Assembly: GCF_034190915.1 (NCBI RefSeq)
Contig: NW_026947484.1
Span: forward strand, 79,059,982 to 79,123,981
DNA length: 64,000 nt
Direction of reading: 5' to 3'
Source of the DNA: Cavia porcellus
Lineage: Eukaryota > Chordata > Mammalia > Rodentia > Caviidae
Positions 48,481 through 58,194 of the stretch are shown piece after piece. The position numbers and the translations under genes were made by a program. Within the stretch, counting starts at the first letter, position 1. Every line of letters starts with the position of its first letter. Below the pieces are notes generated by a model, which was given only the letters and a program-made list of their open reading frames with translations, made no database searches and was not told where the DNA came from.

Positions 48481-48671
48481 TGGTGGAGATGGGGAGGAGC
48501 TAAAGATGTCAGATTGGTAAGCAGCAAAATACAGAGGCTAGAAGACAAAAGGAAAATGAGTTCCAACCCAGATTGATGTACTCTGCAAAACTATCCTTCC
48601 AAATTGGTGGAGATGGGGAGGAGCTAAAGATGTCAGATTGGTAAGCAGCAAAATACAGAGGCTAGAAGACA
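48424..48671 (+). repeat. Perfect 124 bp tandem duplication
   Basis: The same 124 bp unit occurs twice back to back (48424-48547 and 48548-48671) with no difference that I can see. Each unit joins the ORF1 C-terminal part of copy A to a segment resembling an L1 5' start ('ggggaggagctaaagatgtc') and then to the ORF1 middle of copy B. Confidence 0.95.
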
Positions 48672-49325
48672 ACAAGAGGATCTATAACTTAAGAATAAAG
48701 AATGTGAATGAAGAAGTAGGGGCAAAAGCAAAGGAAATACAAAGGCTAGTCACAGAATTTATTAAGGAAAACTTCACAAGCATAGGAAAAGGAAATGATA
48801 TTCAGATGTATGAGACATACAGAACTCCAGCCACCTACAACCAAAACAGAGCTACACCCAGACATGTAATAGATATATTATATCAAGAGCCCTGAAATTC
48901 AATGTAAGAACAGAATATTAAAAGCCATCATAGAAAAGAAACAGATCACCTATAAAGGAAAACCCATCAAATCATGGCAGACTTCCCAACACAGACCATC
49001 AAATCAAGAAGAGTTTGGAGTAAAATATTCCAAGCCCTGAAAGAAAATAACCTTTATCCCAGATTGATGTACCCTGAAAAATTGTCTCTAGAAATTAATG
49101 GAGAAACAAGATGTTTCTAAGACAAAGAGGAACTTGGGGAATTCACGACCACCAATCCAACTCTACAGAGAATACTGAAGGACATTCTAGAGAGAGAGAA
49201 AGCACCAGGATTTCAGGAACAATGGCAGAGATGTCTCGACAAATGGGGCAGAAAGTGGAATGAAGGAGAAAAGCAACAACCAATGGCAGAAACATTGAAT
49301 ACACTGATACAAAGTTACATCAACT
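48638..49325 (+). pseudogene. L1 ORF1 copy B (partial, dead)
   Basis: It starts at the end of the coiled coil (Lys-Ile-Gln-Arg-Leu-Glu-Asp) and runs through the RRM ('NLRIKNVNEE') and the C-terminal domain to a stop near 49325. Frameshifts and stops lie near 48893 and after. The N-terminal third is missing. Confidence 0.75.
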
Positions 49326-49369
49326 AGACAGAAAATCAGCAAAGAACTAATAGAACTAAATGAAACTTG

Positions 49370-52358
49370 TGAACAAATGTACCTGGTAGACATGTACAAA
49401 GAATTCCAGCCAACAGCAGATTATACATTCTTCTCAGCAGCACATGGAACATTCTCTAAAATAGACCATATATATTAGCCCAAACAATGTTCTTCAATGA
49501 ATGCAAAAGAATCAAAATTATCCCATGCATATTATCTGATCATAATGCCATGAAACTAGAAATTAATGAAAAAGAAACTGCAATAACTACAGAAACACAT
49601 GGAAATTAAGTAATATACTCCTGAAAAATCAATGGATCACAGTGGAAATTAAAGAAGAAATTAAACAATAACTACAAACATTAAAAAAATACAAATACAA
49701 CTTCCTGGAACCCATAGGATACAATGAAAGCAGTCCTCAGAGGGAAATTTATTGCAGTGAATTCCCACATCAGGAAAACAGAACAAACACAAATAAACAA
49801 CCTCACGCTACACCTCAAACATCTAGAAAAAGAAGAGCAGGTCAAGACCAAAACCACAAAAAGGGAGGAAATTACAAAGATCAGAGCAGAAATTAACACA
49901 GTAGAGACTAAGAAAACAAAGCAATGAATTAATGAATCAAAGAATTGATTCTTTGAAAGAATAAAATTGATAAGCCTTTAATCAACATTATTTTAAAAAG
50001 GGGAAAAACTCAAATTTACACAATAAAGAATGAAAAGGGTGAGATTACAACAAATCCTGTGGAAATACAGAAGATCACCAATACCTACTTTGAAAAGCAT
50101 TACTGTCATAGGTTCAACAACACACACACACAAAAAAACGGACAGATTCCTAGAAACATATGAACTATGAAAGCTGGATCAAGAAGATATAAAAACTGCT
50201 GATAACCAAATTTCAATTAATGAAATTAAAAATGTAATTAGAATCTTACCAACAAAGAAAAGCCCAGCTCCTGATGGATTCACATATGAATATTAGCAGA
50301 AATTTAGGAAAGACTTAATGCCAACACTCCTCAAACTCTTCAATGAAATTAAATAGAAAGCAATTCTCCCTAACTCATTCCTGGAAGCAAGTATTACCCT
50401 AATACCAAAACCAGAGAAAGACCAAACTAAAAAAGAGTAGTATAGGCCAATCTCCCTAATGAACATAGATGCAAAAATTCACAATAAAATACTAGCAAAC
50501 AGAATGCAGCAAGTTATCAAGAAGATTATACACTACTACCAAGTGGAATTCATCCTAGGAATGTAGGGATGGTTCAACATTTACAAATCAGTAAGTGGAA
50601 TACATCATATCAATAGAGCCACAGATACGAATTACATGATCATTTTAATAGATACAGAAAATTATTTTGATAAAGTCCAACATTCATGATAAGAACCCTA
50701 AGGGAAATCCAAACAGATGGCCTCTACCTCAATCTGATAGAAGCCATCTATGACAAACCAACAGCCCGCATCGTATTAAATGGTCAAAATCTAAAAGTTT
50801 TCACTGTAAAATCAGGAACAAGACAAAGCTGTCTACTATCACCACTCCTATTCAATTTAGTGCTAGAAACATTAGCCACAGCAATAACCAAGAAAGAAAA
50901 ATACAAGTAATAAGGATGTGAAAGGAAAAGTTAAATTATCATTATTTGCAGATGACATGATACTCTACAAAGAAGACCCCCAAACTCCATTGAAATATTC
51001 CTAGATGTAATAACCAAATTCAATAATGTAGCTGGATACAAAGTTAGCACTCAAAAAAATCAGTAGCATTTCTGTACACACACACACAAAAAAAAAACTT
51101 AATGAGAAAAAATAAGAGAAATCACACTCTTCATGATAGCATCCAAAATATTAAATACTTAGGAATTAATTTAACAAAGGAAGTAAAAGATCTATACAGC
51201 GAAAGTTGCAGCACTCTGAAAAACTCTAAGAGGATCTCAGAAAATGGAAAAATATTCCTTGCTCATGGATAGGAAGAACAAACATTGTGAAAAAGGCCAT
51301 TCTCCCAAAACTGTTATACAGATTCAATGCAATTCCAATCAAAATACCCCTAGCATACCTCACAGATCTAGAGAAATTCCCTCTGGAATTTCTTAAAATT
51401 CTTAAAATTCCCCCTGGAATCAGAAGAGACGTAGAATAGCAAAGGCAATTCTAGGCAACAAAGGCAAGTCAGGAGACTTCATAATCCCTGACTTCAAATT
51501 ATAATACAAAGCTACAGCGACAAAATCACCATGGTACTGGAATTAAAGCAGACCTGAAGATCAATGGAATAGATTAGGAGATACAATTACAACTACAAAA
51601 ACACTCAGCTATTTTATCTTTGACAAAGGGGTCAAACATGTTTACTGGAAGGAAGACAGCCTCTTTAATAAGTGGTGCTAGAAAATCTTGCTTTCCATAT
51701 GCTGAAAACTAAAACTCGACCTATGCCTACCACCATGCATTAAACTAAAATCAAAATGGATCAAAGATCTAAATATTAAAACAGAAACACTAAATCTGCT
51801 TGAAGATAGAAATACTGAAAACACAGGGGTAGGCAGAGTATTCATGAACAATATCAAATTGCACAGGAAATACTTCCCAGAATCAACAAGTGGGATCTTG
51901 TCTTCTTAAAAAGTTTTTGCATGTAAAAAGAAATCTCCAACGAGTGAAAAGAAAATCCATAAAATGGAGAAATATCTTAGCCAACTGTCCATCATACAAA
52001 GGACTTTTATCTAGAAAATATAAAGACTTAAAAGAAAGCAGGCCCCTGAAATTCAAAGACCCAATCCAAAAATGGGCATCTGAGATGAAGATACACTTCT
52101 CAGATGAAGAAATACAAATGGCAAATAAATACATGAAGAAACATTCAGCACCACTGGTTATTAGGGAAATGCAAATTAAAACAACACTGAGATTCCATCT
52201 CACTCCAGACATAATGGCCAGGATCAAGAAAACCACGAACAACAATTGCTGGAGAAGCTGTAGGGAAAAAGGAACTCTCCTGTACGGTTGGTGGCAGTGT
52301 AGACTGGTGCATCCACTGTGGAAATAAGTCTGGAGTTTCCTCAAAAATCTGGGATTGG
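49370..52358 (+). pseudogene. L1 ORF2 (reverse transcriptase), broken
   Basis: The order of ORF2 is recognisable: the end of the endonuclease ('ttcttctcagcagcacatgg'), the RT N-terminal part, the segment coding Leu-Ile-Glu-Ala-Ile-Tyr-Asp at 50737, and Phe-Ala-Asp-Asp at 50944-50955. The C-terminal domain at 51890-52327 is open for 145 codons. Many stops and frameshifts make it non-functional. The catalytic Asp pair survives as sequence only. It continues at 56015 after the nested insertion. Confidence 0.85.
52343..52358. repeat. Left target-site duplication of the HAL1-like element
   Basis: AAAAATCTGGGATTGG, identical to 55999-56014. Removing one copy and everything between rejoins the host L1 ORF2 exactly. 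Confidence 0.97.
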
Positions 52359-53463
52359 GAGAATAGACTGGTGAGAGAAAATGGCGGCGTGCTAGGGGAT
52401 CGAGCGAAGAATCTCTCCAGAGAATTCAAACTCAAAGCTAAAAAAAAAAAAAAAAAGACAGCATGGAGAGGACCAGACAAATCCATAGCGATTCTTATCA
52501 ACCAAGACAGTACAGCTGGAGGATTTAAAGTCGTGCTGAGACCGGAGGCTGCAAATCCCGCGCCCTTAAATCAACGAACAGACTCGTGGACCCAACACGA
52601 AAAGCTGAGTTGCTTTTGGGGACTGCGGAAACTGAGACCCAGATCGAGACTCCAGGCGGCAGCCAGTTCTGCACCGCTGCACCAGAGCAGATGTACAGAG
52701 CTCTGGCGTTTCGAATCTAAACGGTGCACAGAAATCTGACCAGTCAGCGCTGAGCCGCGAGGTGGGGAAAAGTGGACGGCTTGGTGTGTGGCGGTCCCGG
52801 AGCGGGGACTTGCACCGGACTCTGGTGAGTATAGAAAACCCCGCGGCGGCTGGGTTTGGCCAGAGAACAGCTGGCCCGCCACCACGGGGAAATCAATAAC
52901 ACAGAATCTGGTGCAGACATATTAGCCTGACGGCTGAAACCGCAGCTTGGTGACATCACCAGGACCCCCTGTAGGGAGGGCTGGTGGAAGACATCTTGAG
53001 TCCTGGCAGAGTCTGATTGCTTGCTGGCTTCAGCTCCGCACGGAGAACTTAGTGGGAGCCATCTTGGTTTTGGGCAGATCTGCTTTTCTAGAGCTCCTAT
53101 CACAGAGAGGTTTGGAAGAGAACGGCTGGGACCTGGGCAGAATCCTGTGCCATTACCCAGCTGCTTCTGATTCAGGGAGAACTGGCAGGAGCTGTTGGGG
53201 CTAGATCAGGCCTCTGCTTGGGGCCCAATGGGCGGATGCAGAATGGTCACAACTCAGTGACAACCAGAAAGTACAGCCTAATTTATGAACTAACTGACAC
53301 AGAGGCTAGAGACTAGACTGTACCGCCCCTGCATCCCAGCCTACCCCAGATAACAGCAAATTGGGGAGGACAGCAAAAACTCAAGCCAGCACGCTTCTGA
53401 AAGGCCCTAAGCAATTCGGAGAGGGCCAGAGAACTCCAGGACAGTCTGAAAGAAACCAGAAAC
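52359..53463 (+). promoter_or_regulatory. 5'UTR / internal promoter region of the HAL1-like element
   Basis: GC-rich, unlike its surroundings, with several CpGs. A YY1-type motif AAAATGGCGGC (52378-52388) begins about 20 bases from the 5' end; human L1 has a YY1 site in a comparable place. A reverse YY1-type motif GCCATCTTGG lies at 53058-53067. An A17 run occupies about 52440-52456. Three weakly similar units of 63-68 bp occur at about 53000-53200. Promoter activity is inferred. Confidence 0.65.
52378..52388 (+). promoter_or_regulatory. YY1-type motif near the 5' end
   Basis: AAAATGGCGGC contains the ATGGCGGC core. Its position close to the element's first base parallels the YY1 site that sets the transcription start in primate L1. 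Confidence 0.6.
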
Positions 53464-54558
53464 ATGACAAGAGATAAAAATAAAAAAAAATCTCCAGCTG
53501 TTCAACAGGAGAAATTAAACCCAAGAGAACTAAACACTGAAGAGAACAAGCACAGTAACCATCCATTGCTCGACTCAGCATCAGCCGAAATTAAAAAGTA
53601 TTTACATGATCTCATAGAGGAATTTAAAGATGTACTCCTGATCCAAGTGAGGCAAGATATAAAGAGATTAATTAAAGAAATGACAAGCCCTGCCCAAGAG
53701 AACACAGATGGAAGAACTGAGGAAATCAGAAAAGAAAGAGAAGCATCTGAAGAATTTAAGCATAACTTAGAATACATGAAACAGATCCAAAGAGAAAATC
53801 AGGAAACTAAAAACTCCATTGAATATTGGCAAAATGCCTTGACAGAAACTAAAGACAACCTTCTGAAACTTGAAGAGAGATTTAGGGCTTATGAACGTGA
53901 AAGAAAAAGCCTCTTAAAAATAACAAGGAACCAGAAAGAAGCAATTCTAAAACTGGAAGATGATAAAAAGATGCATAACCTAAGAATAAAGAATGTGAGT
54001 GAGGAAGCAGGAACATCCAAAAATGAAATACAAAAAATATTCACAGAGATATTAAAGCAAAATTTCCCATGTATAGCAAAAAGAAATGATATCCAGATAA
54101 AAGAAGCATACAGAACGCCAGCTACCTACAACCAAAACAGATCTACACCTAGGCATATAATAATCGAGATCCCAGAAATCCACCAAAAAAACAGAATATT
54201 AAAAGCAGCCAGAGAAAAGATGCAGGTTACCTATAATAGGAAATCTATCAAAATAACGGTAGACTTATCAACACAAACTCTTAAGTCAAGAAGGGAGTGG
54301 GGAGAAATATTCCAAGTCCTGAAGGAAAAAAATATGCAACCTAAGTTCATATATCCATCAAAACTCTCTCTAAAAATTAATGAAGAAATAAGATACTTTA
54401 AAGACAAGGAGGAACTGTGGGAGTTCGTGGCCACCAATCCAACCCTACAGAGAGCGCTGAAGGACATTACAGAGAAAGAGAGGAAGACATATCAGGATTA
54501 CAGCTACAGTGGCAGAGAGGCCTCAGTGTACGGGGCAGACCATGGAATGAGGGAATAA
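53464..54558 (+). CDS. L1 ORF1-type RNA-binding protein, intact, 364 aa
   Basis: An uninterrupted frame encoding the L1 ORF1 nucleic-acid chaperone, which trimerises and coats its own RNA in the cytoplasm. A basic N-terminus (1-40) is followed by a coiled coil (about 41-168). Then comes an RRM (about 172-250) with NLRIKNV (172-178) and PRHIIIEI (229-236), and a C-terminal domain (about 251-336) with conserved SRREWGEIF (275-283) and YPSKLS (297-302). A polar tail (337-364) makes it longer than human ORF1p (338 aa). The ATG has A at -3 and is preceded by the 5'UTR. No ORF2 follows. It may still be translated if the element is transcribed, which is inferred. Confidence 0.92.
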   Translation: MTRDKNKKKSPAVQQEKLNPRELNTEENKHSNHPLLDSASAEIKKYLHDLIEEFKDVLLIQVRQDIKRLIKEMTSPAQENTDGRTEEIRKEREASEEFKHNLEYMKQIQRENQETKNSIEYWQNALTETKDNLLKLEERFRAYERERKSLLKITRNQKEAILKLEDDKKMHNLRIKNVSEEAGTSKNEIQKIFTEILKQNFPCIAKRNDIQIKEAYRTPATYNQNRSTPRHIIIEIPEIHQKNRILKAAREKMQVTYNRKSIKITVDLSTQTLKSRREWGEIFQVLKEKNMQPKFIYPSKLSLKINEEIRYFKDKEELWEFVATNPTLQRALKDITEKERKTYQDYSYSGREASVYGADHGMRE

Positions 54559-55998
54559 GGTGGACAAATTATAGCAGAAAAGTGGAGTAGCAGACATGAG
54601 GCAGAGACGGTAAGCTAGTCTTTGGTAGAGACAGCTCTGAAACTATATTTAAAAAAAAAAAAAAGCAGAGGTCATTGCTAATGGTGTATGACGATTTAAA
54701 AGACACAGTAGTCCTAGTGCCATATTTAGATTGAATTAAATTTGTTCTGGTCTGTCCACTCATATCAGATTTGAGGACACAGACCTCTAGAACCAAAAAT
54801 AGCAGGTTATACCATGGTAACCATCCTTACTTTCCTATTGACTTAAGCTGAAATCCTGTATTACTTACATTGTCTTACTATGACTGATCTTAATTGTATC
54901 TGAATCATAAGACTATTGGTTGGCCTTGACTGATCCTATTTGAAATCCGTATGCGTGTTAGAATCAACCCTAAAAGTAGAGGAAACTACTCTGAGCATGA
55001 CAGGATGTAAAGGATATCCATACTGGTATGAATCAGTAACAGCTCTCAAATACTACAATGCAGTCAAAGATAAGTTTTTATAAAAATAGGTGATAGTATA
55101 TTTAACTATAATAAGCCAGTGTTGTCGACAAATCTATTGAAAATAACAAGAGAAAACATAGTAGCTACGGAAGATCATTTATATTATAGTTTTGTAAGTC
55201 TTATCCATTGCATGTTTATCTAGGAAATTGTTTCGCTGTCTTGTTATGACTTGGTTTTCCCTATAATACAGAGAGGATAGGAACAAATACTCTGAGGAAG
55301 AGACCTGAAAAACCCGAGGCTTATTTTGTAGCATTATAATATAAATTCTAGCAATCTATTGCTTGCTGATTAAAATGACTCTGGACTGGTTTCTTCAGCT
55401 CAACTTCAGCATATGCAGAGATGGGGACGGCTATCACAAAGAGAATGAGAGATGCGATGGTAGTTGGAAATGTCTTCCCTAATTTGGAACTTGAGGACCT
55501 AAAGAGACTCCATCATCCTGTAATGATTTGATTAGTTCTATAATATGCAATAAGTATAGAAAGTGGGTGAAGTTAGGGACAACTATTTGTAAGAGGCTAG
55601 AGACAGTTGGATAAGGTAGATCTCCGGTGGACTTGCTTTGAAATCTGTGTTTCTTTAAATTGTTTTTTATTTTTTTTTAAATGTTCTGTTCTGTTTTGAT
55701 ATGGTTAACCTTATCCTCTTAGAGATGTAAAACAAATAGGTGGGACTGATAATCATATTACGGAGCTTTTGTTCGGCCATAGAGCAGAATGGTTTGTAGG
55801 GTCACTTTTTTGAATGTCATTCTAAATACTTTAATTCTATAACCTAAACAGCCATTTCGAAGAAGACAATTCGTAACTTATCAACTGGCAATTTCTTACC
55901 TTTTGTTTGTCTGTAATTTAGTATTATTTTTCTACCCTTTTTTTCTTTAATCTCCATGTATTTTTTTTTTCGTTTCCTTTTCTTTAAATAAAAAAAAA
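54559..55998 (+). other. 3' region of the HAL1-like element, no ORF2
   Basis: 1.44 kb with no frame of note on the plus strand and no ORF2 match. Blocks are shared with 58620-58862 ('tatgactgatcttaattgta' against 'catgactgatcttagttaaa'), with 61441-62155 ('aataacaagagaaaacatag'), and with the antisense element at 58.86-61.44 kb near its tail. It ends CTTTAAATAAA followed by A's; AATAAA can serve as the polyadenylation signal. Confidence 0.8.
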
Positions 55999-56014
55999 AA
56001 AAATCTGGGATTGG
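55999..56014. repeat. Right target-site duplication of the HAL1-like element
   Basis: Exact copy of 52343-52358. Host ORF2 sequence resumes with 'aagtcctatttgaaccagct'. Confidence 0.97.
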
Positions 56015-56340
56015 AAGTCCTATTTGAACCAGCTATTCTGCTTCTGGGCATGTTCCCAGAAGAACAGAAGACATCATATTGTAGTGATAAAGAGCATCCA
56101 TGTTTATAACAGCACAATTTATTGTAGCTAAATCTTGCAAAGAACCCAAATGCCCATCAACTGAGGAATGGATAAAAAAAGATGTGGTATTTTTATGCAA
56201 TGGAGTACTACTCAGCTATAAAGAAGGATCACATTGAAGCTTTTATAGGTAAATGGATGCAACTTGAGACCATATTCATAAGTGAAATAAATCAAACTCA
56301 CACATGTAAATACTATATTGTCTCCCTAGTGTAAAAAACT
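56015..56340 (+). pseudogene. L1 ORF2 3' end (continuation)
   Basis: It resumes the host ORF2 after the nested element: 'cttctgggcatgttcccaga agaac', 'caatggagtactactcagct', then the ORF2 end and the start of the 3'UTR near 56340. Frames are broken. Confidence 0.85.
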
Positions 56341-56820
56341 GAAAGAGTAAATAAGATATAAAATCTTCAATAAGTACTGTGAAAGGGAAAAAAACGTAGA
56401 GGGGAAAAATAACTCATAAAGAGAAAATGAGAAAAAAGGAAAGGAAAAGAAAGAAGATATAAATTAGTACATATACACATAAGATAGCTAAGATGATTGT
56501 CCTACTAATTCTATTAGTTCTTGGAACAAAACAATTAACAGTCATAGGATCAATATTGCATGTCTATATGTGGTAATCTGAATAACTGTTTTGAAGACAC
56601 CTATGCAAAACAACTTTTGTTATGTTCCTACCACTTTGTTTTGAAAGTCAGTGTCACTGTTTTGGGGTTGTTACTTTTGGCTCTTGTTTTTCCTTTATTT
56701 TTGCTTTGTTTTGTTTTTCCCTTTAATAAATAAAGGACATATATACATGTATAGGCTTATATATGCCTAGAATTTCTCCTAAATAATATACAAGAATTGA
56801 TTTTATTATATATCACATAT

Positions 56821-57250
56821 GGTATGAACAGTTACTTTGAAGAAAAGGAGACATTATGGTAGCCATTGCTGATTTCCTATCATCTTGTTTTGAAGTCCAA
56901 TAATGCTTTTATTCTTTCTTTTAGTCTGTTTTCAATTATTTGACTTCAATATGTGTGAAGATATGGACAACTATTTGCAGAAAACAAGATACATTATGGT
57001 AGCCATTGGTCATTTACTATTGTCTGATTTAGAAGGCCTATAATGCTCTCATTCTTTTGTTTTGACTGATTTTATACTATATGGTCTTGTTTGAATTTAT
57101 TGTATGGTATGGACACCTATTTTGAGGAAAACAAGAGACATTATGGTAGCCACTGTTGATTTCCTGTTGTCTTGTTTTGAAGCCCAGTGTTGCCTGCATT
57201 GTTCTGTTCTGATTTGCTTTGTTCTGTTTTGTTTTACTTTACTTATATTT
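56821..57250 (+). repeat. About 145 bp tandem repeats in the L1 3'UTR
   Basis: The string TTATGGTAGCCA recurs at 56854, 56994 and 57141, each time followed after about 20 bases by a 'tcttgttttgaag'-like block, giving periods of about 140-148 bp. Three degenerate units are seen. Confidence 0.85.
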
Positions 57251-57281
57251 TCTTTAAAATACAAAATAGATATACACAATG

Positions 57282-57534
57282 ACCATACTCATCATAGGGG
57301 CTTTGTACCTATACATAATATATCTTGAGTCCTCTTTTCTTCCCATTCCCTACCCTCCCTTCAACTCCCTCTTCCCCTCCTTCTTTACAAAAGCTTTGTT
57401 GTCATTTTTTCCTTATTTATTTTCCTTTTACCATCCATATTTCCCCTTCCCATCCGAACATTTTCTTCCTATTTCCCAATATCTATCATAAATGTTGGTC
57501 CTTATTTACACGATCAATTTCTCATACCAAGAGA
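57282..57534. other. Pyrimidine-rich flank, unassigned
   Basis: T/C-rich on the plus strand ('ccctcttcccctccttcttt'), lying between the L1 target duplication and the next ORF1 remnant. It gives spurious Ser/Phe/Pro frames. Confidence 0.5.
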
Positions 57535-58194
57535 CTCTGGGAAGAAGAAAGAGAAGTGAGCAGGCAGGCAAAGAGCATCTCTGAGACTGATTTCCAGATG
57601 CTGGAATACAGCAATGTGAGGAAGAAAAGGAGTACAAAAGTGGGTCCCAGGACCCAGGAAGGATCTGAAACATGAACTGAGACAAGAGGAAGAGCCATGG
57701 TCTCTCTAAAGTAGTAAAAATGGAAATAATAAAGCAGATGAATAAGGCTTTAGAAAAAATCTAATCAGAAATAATTTCTCATACAACTACAGAGAAGGTG
57801 ACCATAATGAAAGACACACTTACAGACTCTCTAGTAGATACAGATAAAAAAATTAAACATAGATGAACATAGGAAAATGATAGAAATCATGAATGTTCAG
57901 CATAGAAAGAAATGGAATCTAATAAACACAGTCAAGTAGGTATCCAGAAGTTTAACAATTCCATTAAAAGTGTAAGCAGCAGAATGAGCCAATTTGAAGT
58001 CAGAGTATCAGATGTAAAAACAAGATTGTGGTTAGTGATCATGAAAAGAAAGATTTCTTAAAAATAGTGAGGGACCATGAAAAATCAATTCAGCAGTTGA
58101 TAGATGATGCAAAGAACATCATAAGGTTGATCAGAGTCTAGGAAAAAGCATGAGTCAATGCAAATGACATTAAAAATACCATTCATACAAGGTG
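57535..58194 (+). pseudogene. Degraded ORF1, plus strand
   Basis: The N-terminal Lys-Arg-rich start lies near 57612. The coiled-coil segment runs about 57960-58110 ('agcagaatgagccaatttga', 'agtgatcatgaaaagaaaga'), with many stops. The C-terminal half is not recognisable. It was originally an L1/HAL1 RNA-binding protein. Confidence 0.65.

Larger units (their letters stand above)
52359..55998 (+). mobile_element. Complete HAL1-like ('half-L1') retrotransposon
   Basis: A 3640 bp insertion with an exact 16 bp target duplication. It has a GC-rich 5'UTR (52359-53463), one intact ORF1 (53464-54558), about 1.43 kb of 3' sequence and a tail AAATAAA followed by a run of A. There is no endonuclease or RT sequence. 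HAL1 elements are a known class of L1 derivatives that keep ORF1 and lack ORF2, and depend on an L1 reverse transcriptase. The intact ORF and perfect flanks suggest a fairly recent insertion. An L1 copy that lost ORF2 by deletion after insertion is less likely, because related copies nearby have the same layout. Confidence 0.9.
47271..57281 (+). mobile_element. Plus-strand L1 bracketed by a 15 bp duplication, with nested HAL1
   Basis: Flanking copies TAGATATATACAATG (47271-47285) and TAGATATACACAATG (57267-57281) differ at one base and mark a single insertion. Inside, in order: 5'UTR-like sequence (47286 to about 47600), ORF1 copy A (about 47600-48480), a tandem duplication, ORF1 copy B (about 48640-49320), ORF2 from within the endonuclease domain (about 49370-52358), a nested 3.64 kb element, the end of ORF2 (56015 to about 56340), and a 3'UTR with about 145 bp repeats ending 'tctttaaaatacaaaa'. 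The first part of ORF2 is missing. Confidence 0.85.

Noticed and set aside
51883..52501. Antisense frames of 153 and 118 codons
   Set aside because: Shadows of L1 ORF2 C-terminal sequence on the plus strand and of the HAL1-like 5'UTR.
52359..55998. Processed pseudogene of a host RNA-binding protein
   Set aside because: The ORF matches L1 ORF1 domain by domain (coiled coil, RRM, C-terminal domain), and sibling copies with the same tail lie nearby.
56821..57250. CRISPR-like array from regularly spaced repeats
   Set aside because: The period of about 145 bp is degenerate, lies within a retrotransposon 3'UTR, and is in vertebrate DNA. It does not have the short identical repeats and unique spacers of CRISPR.
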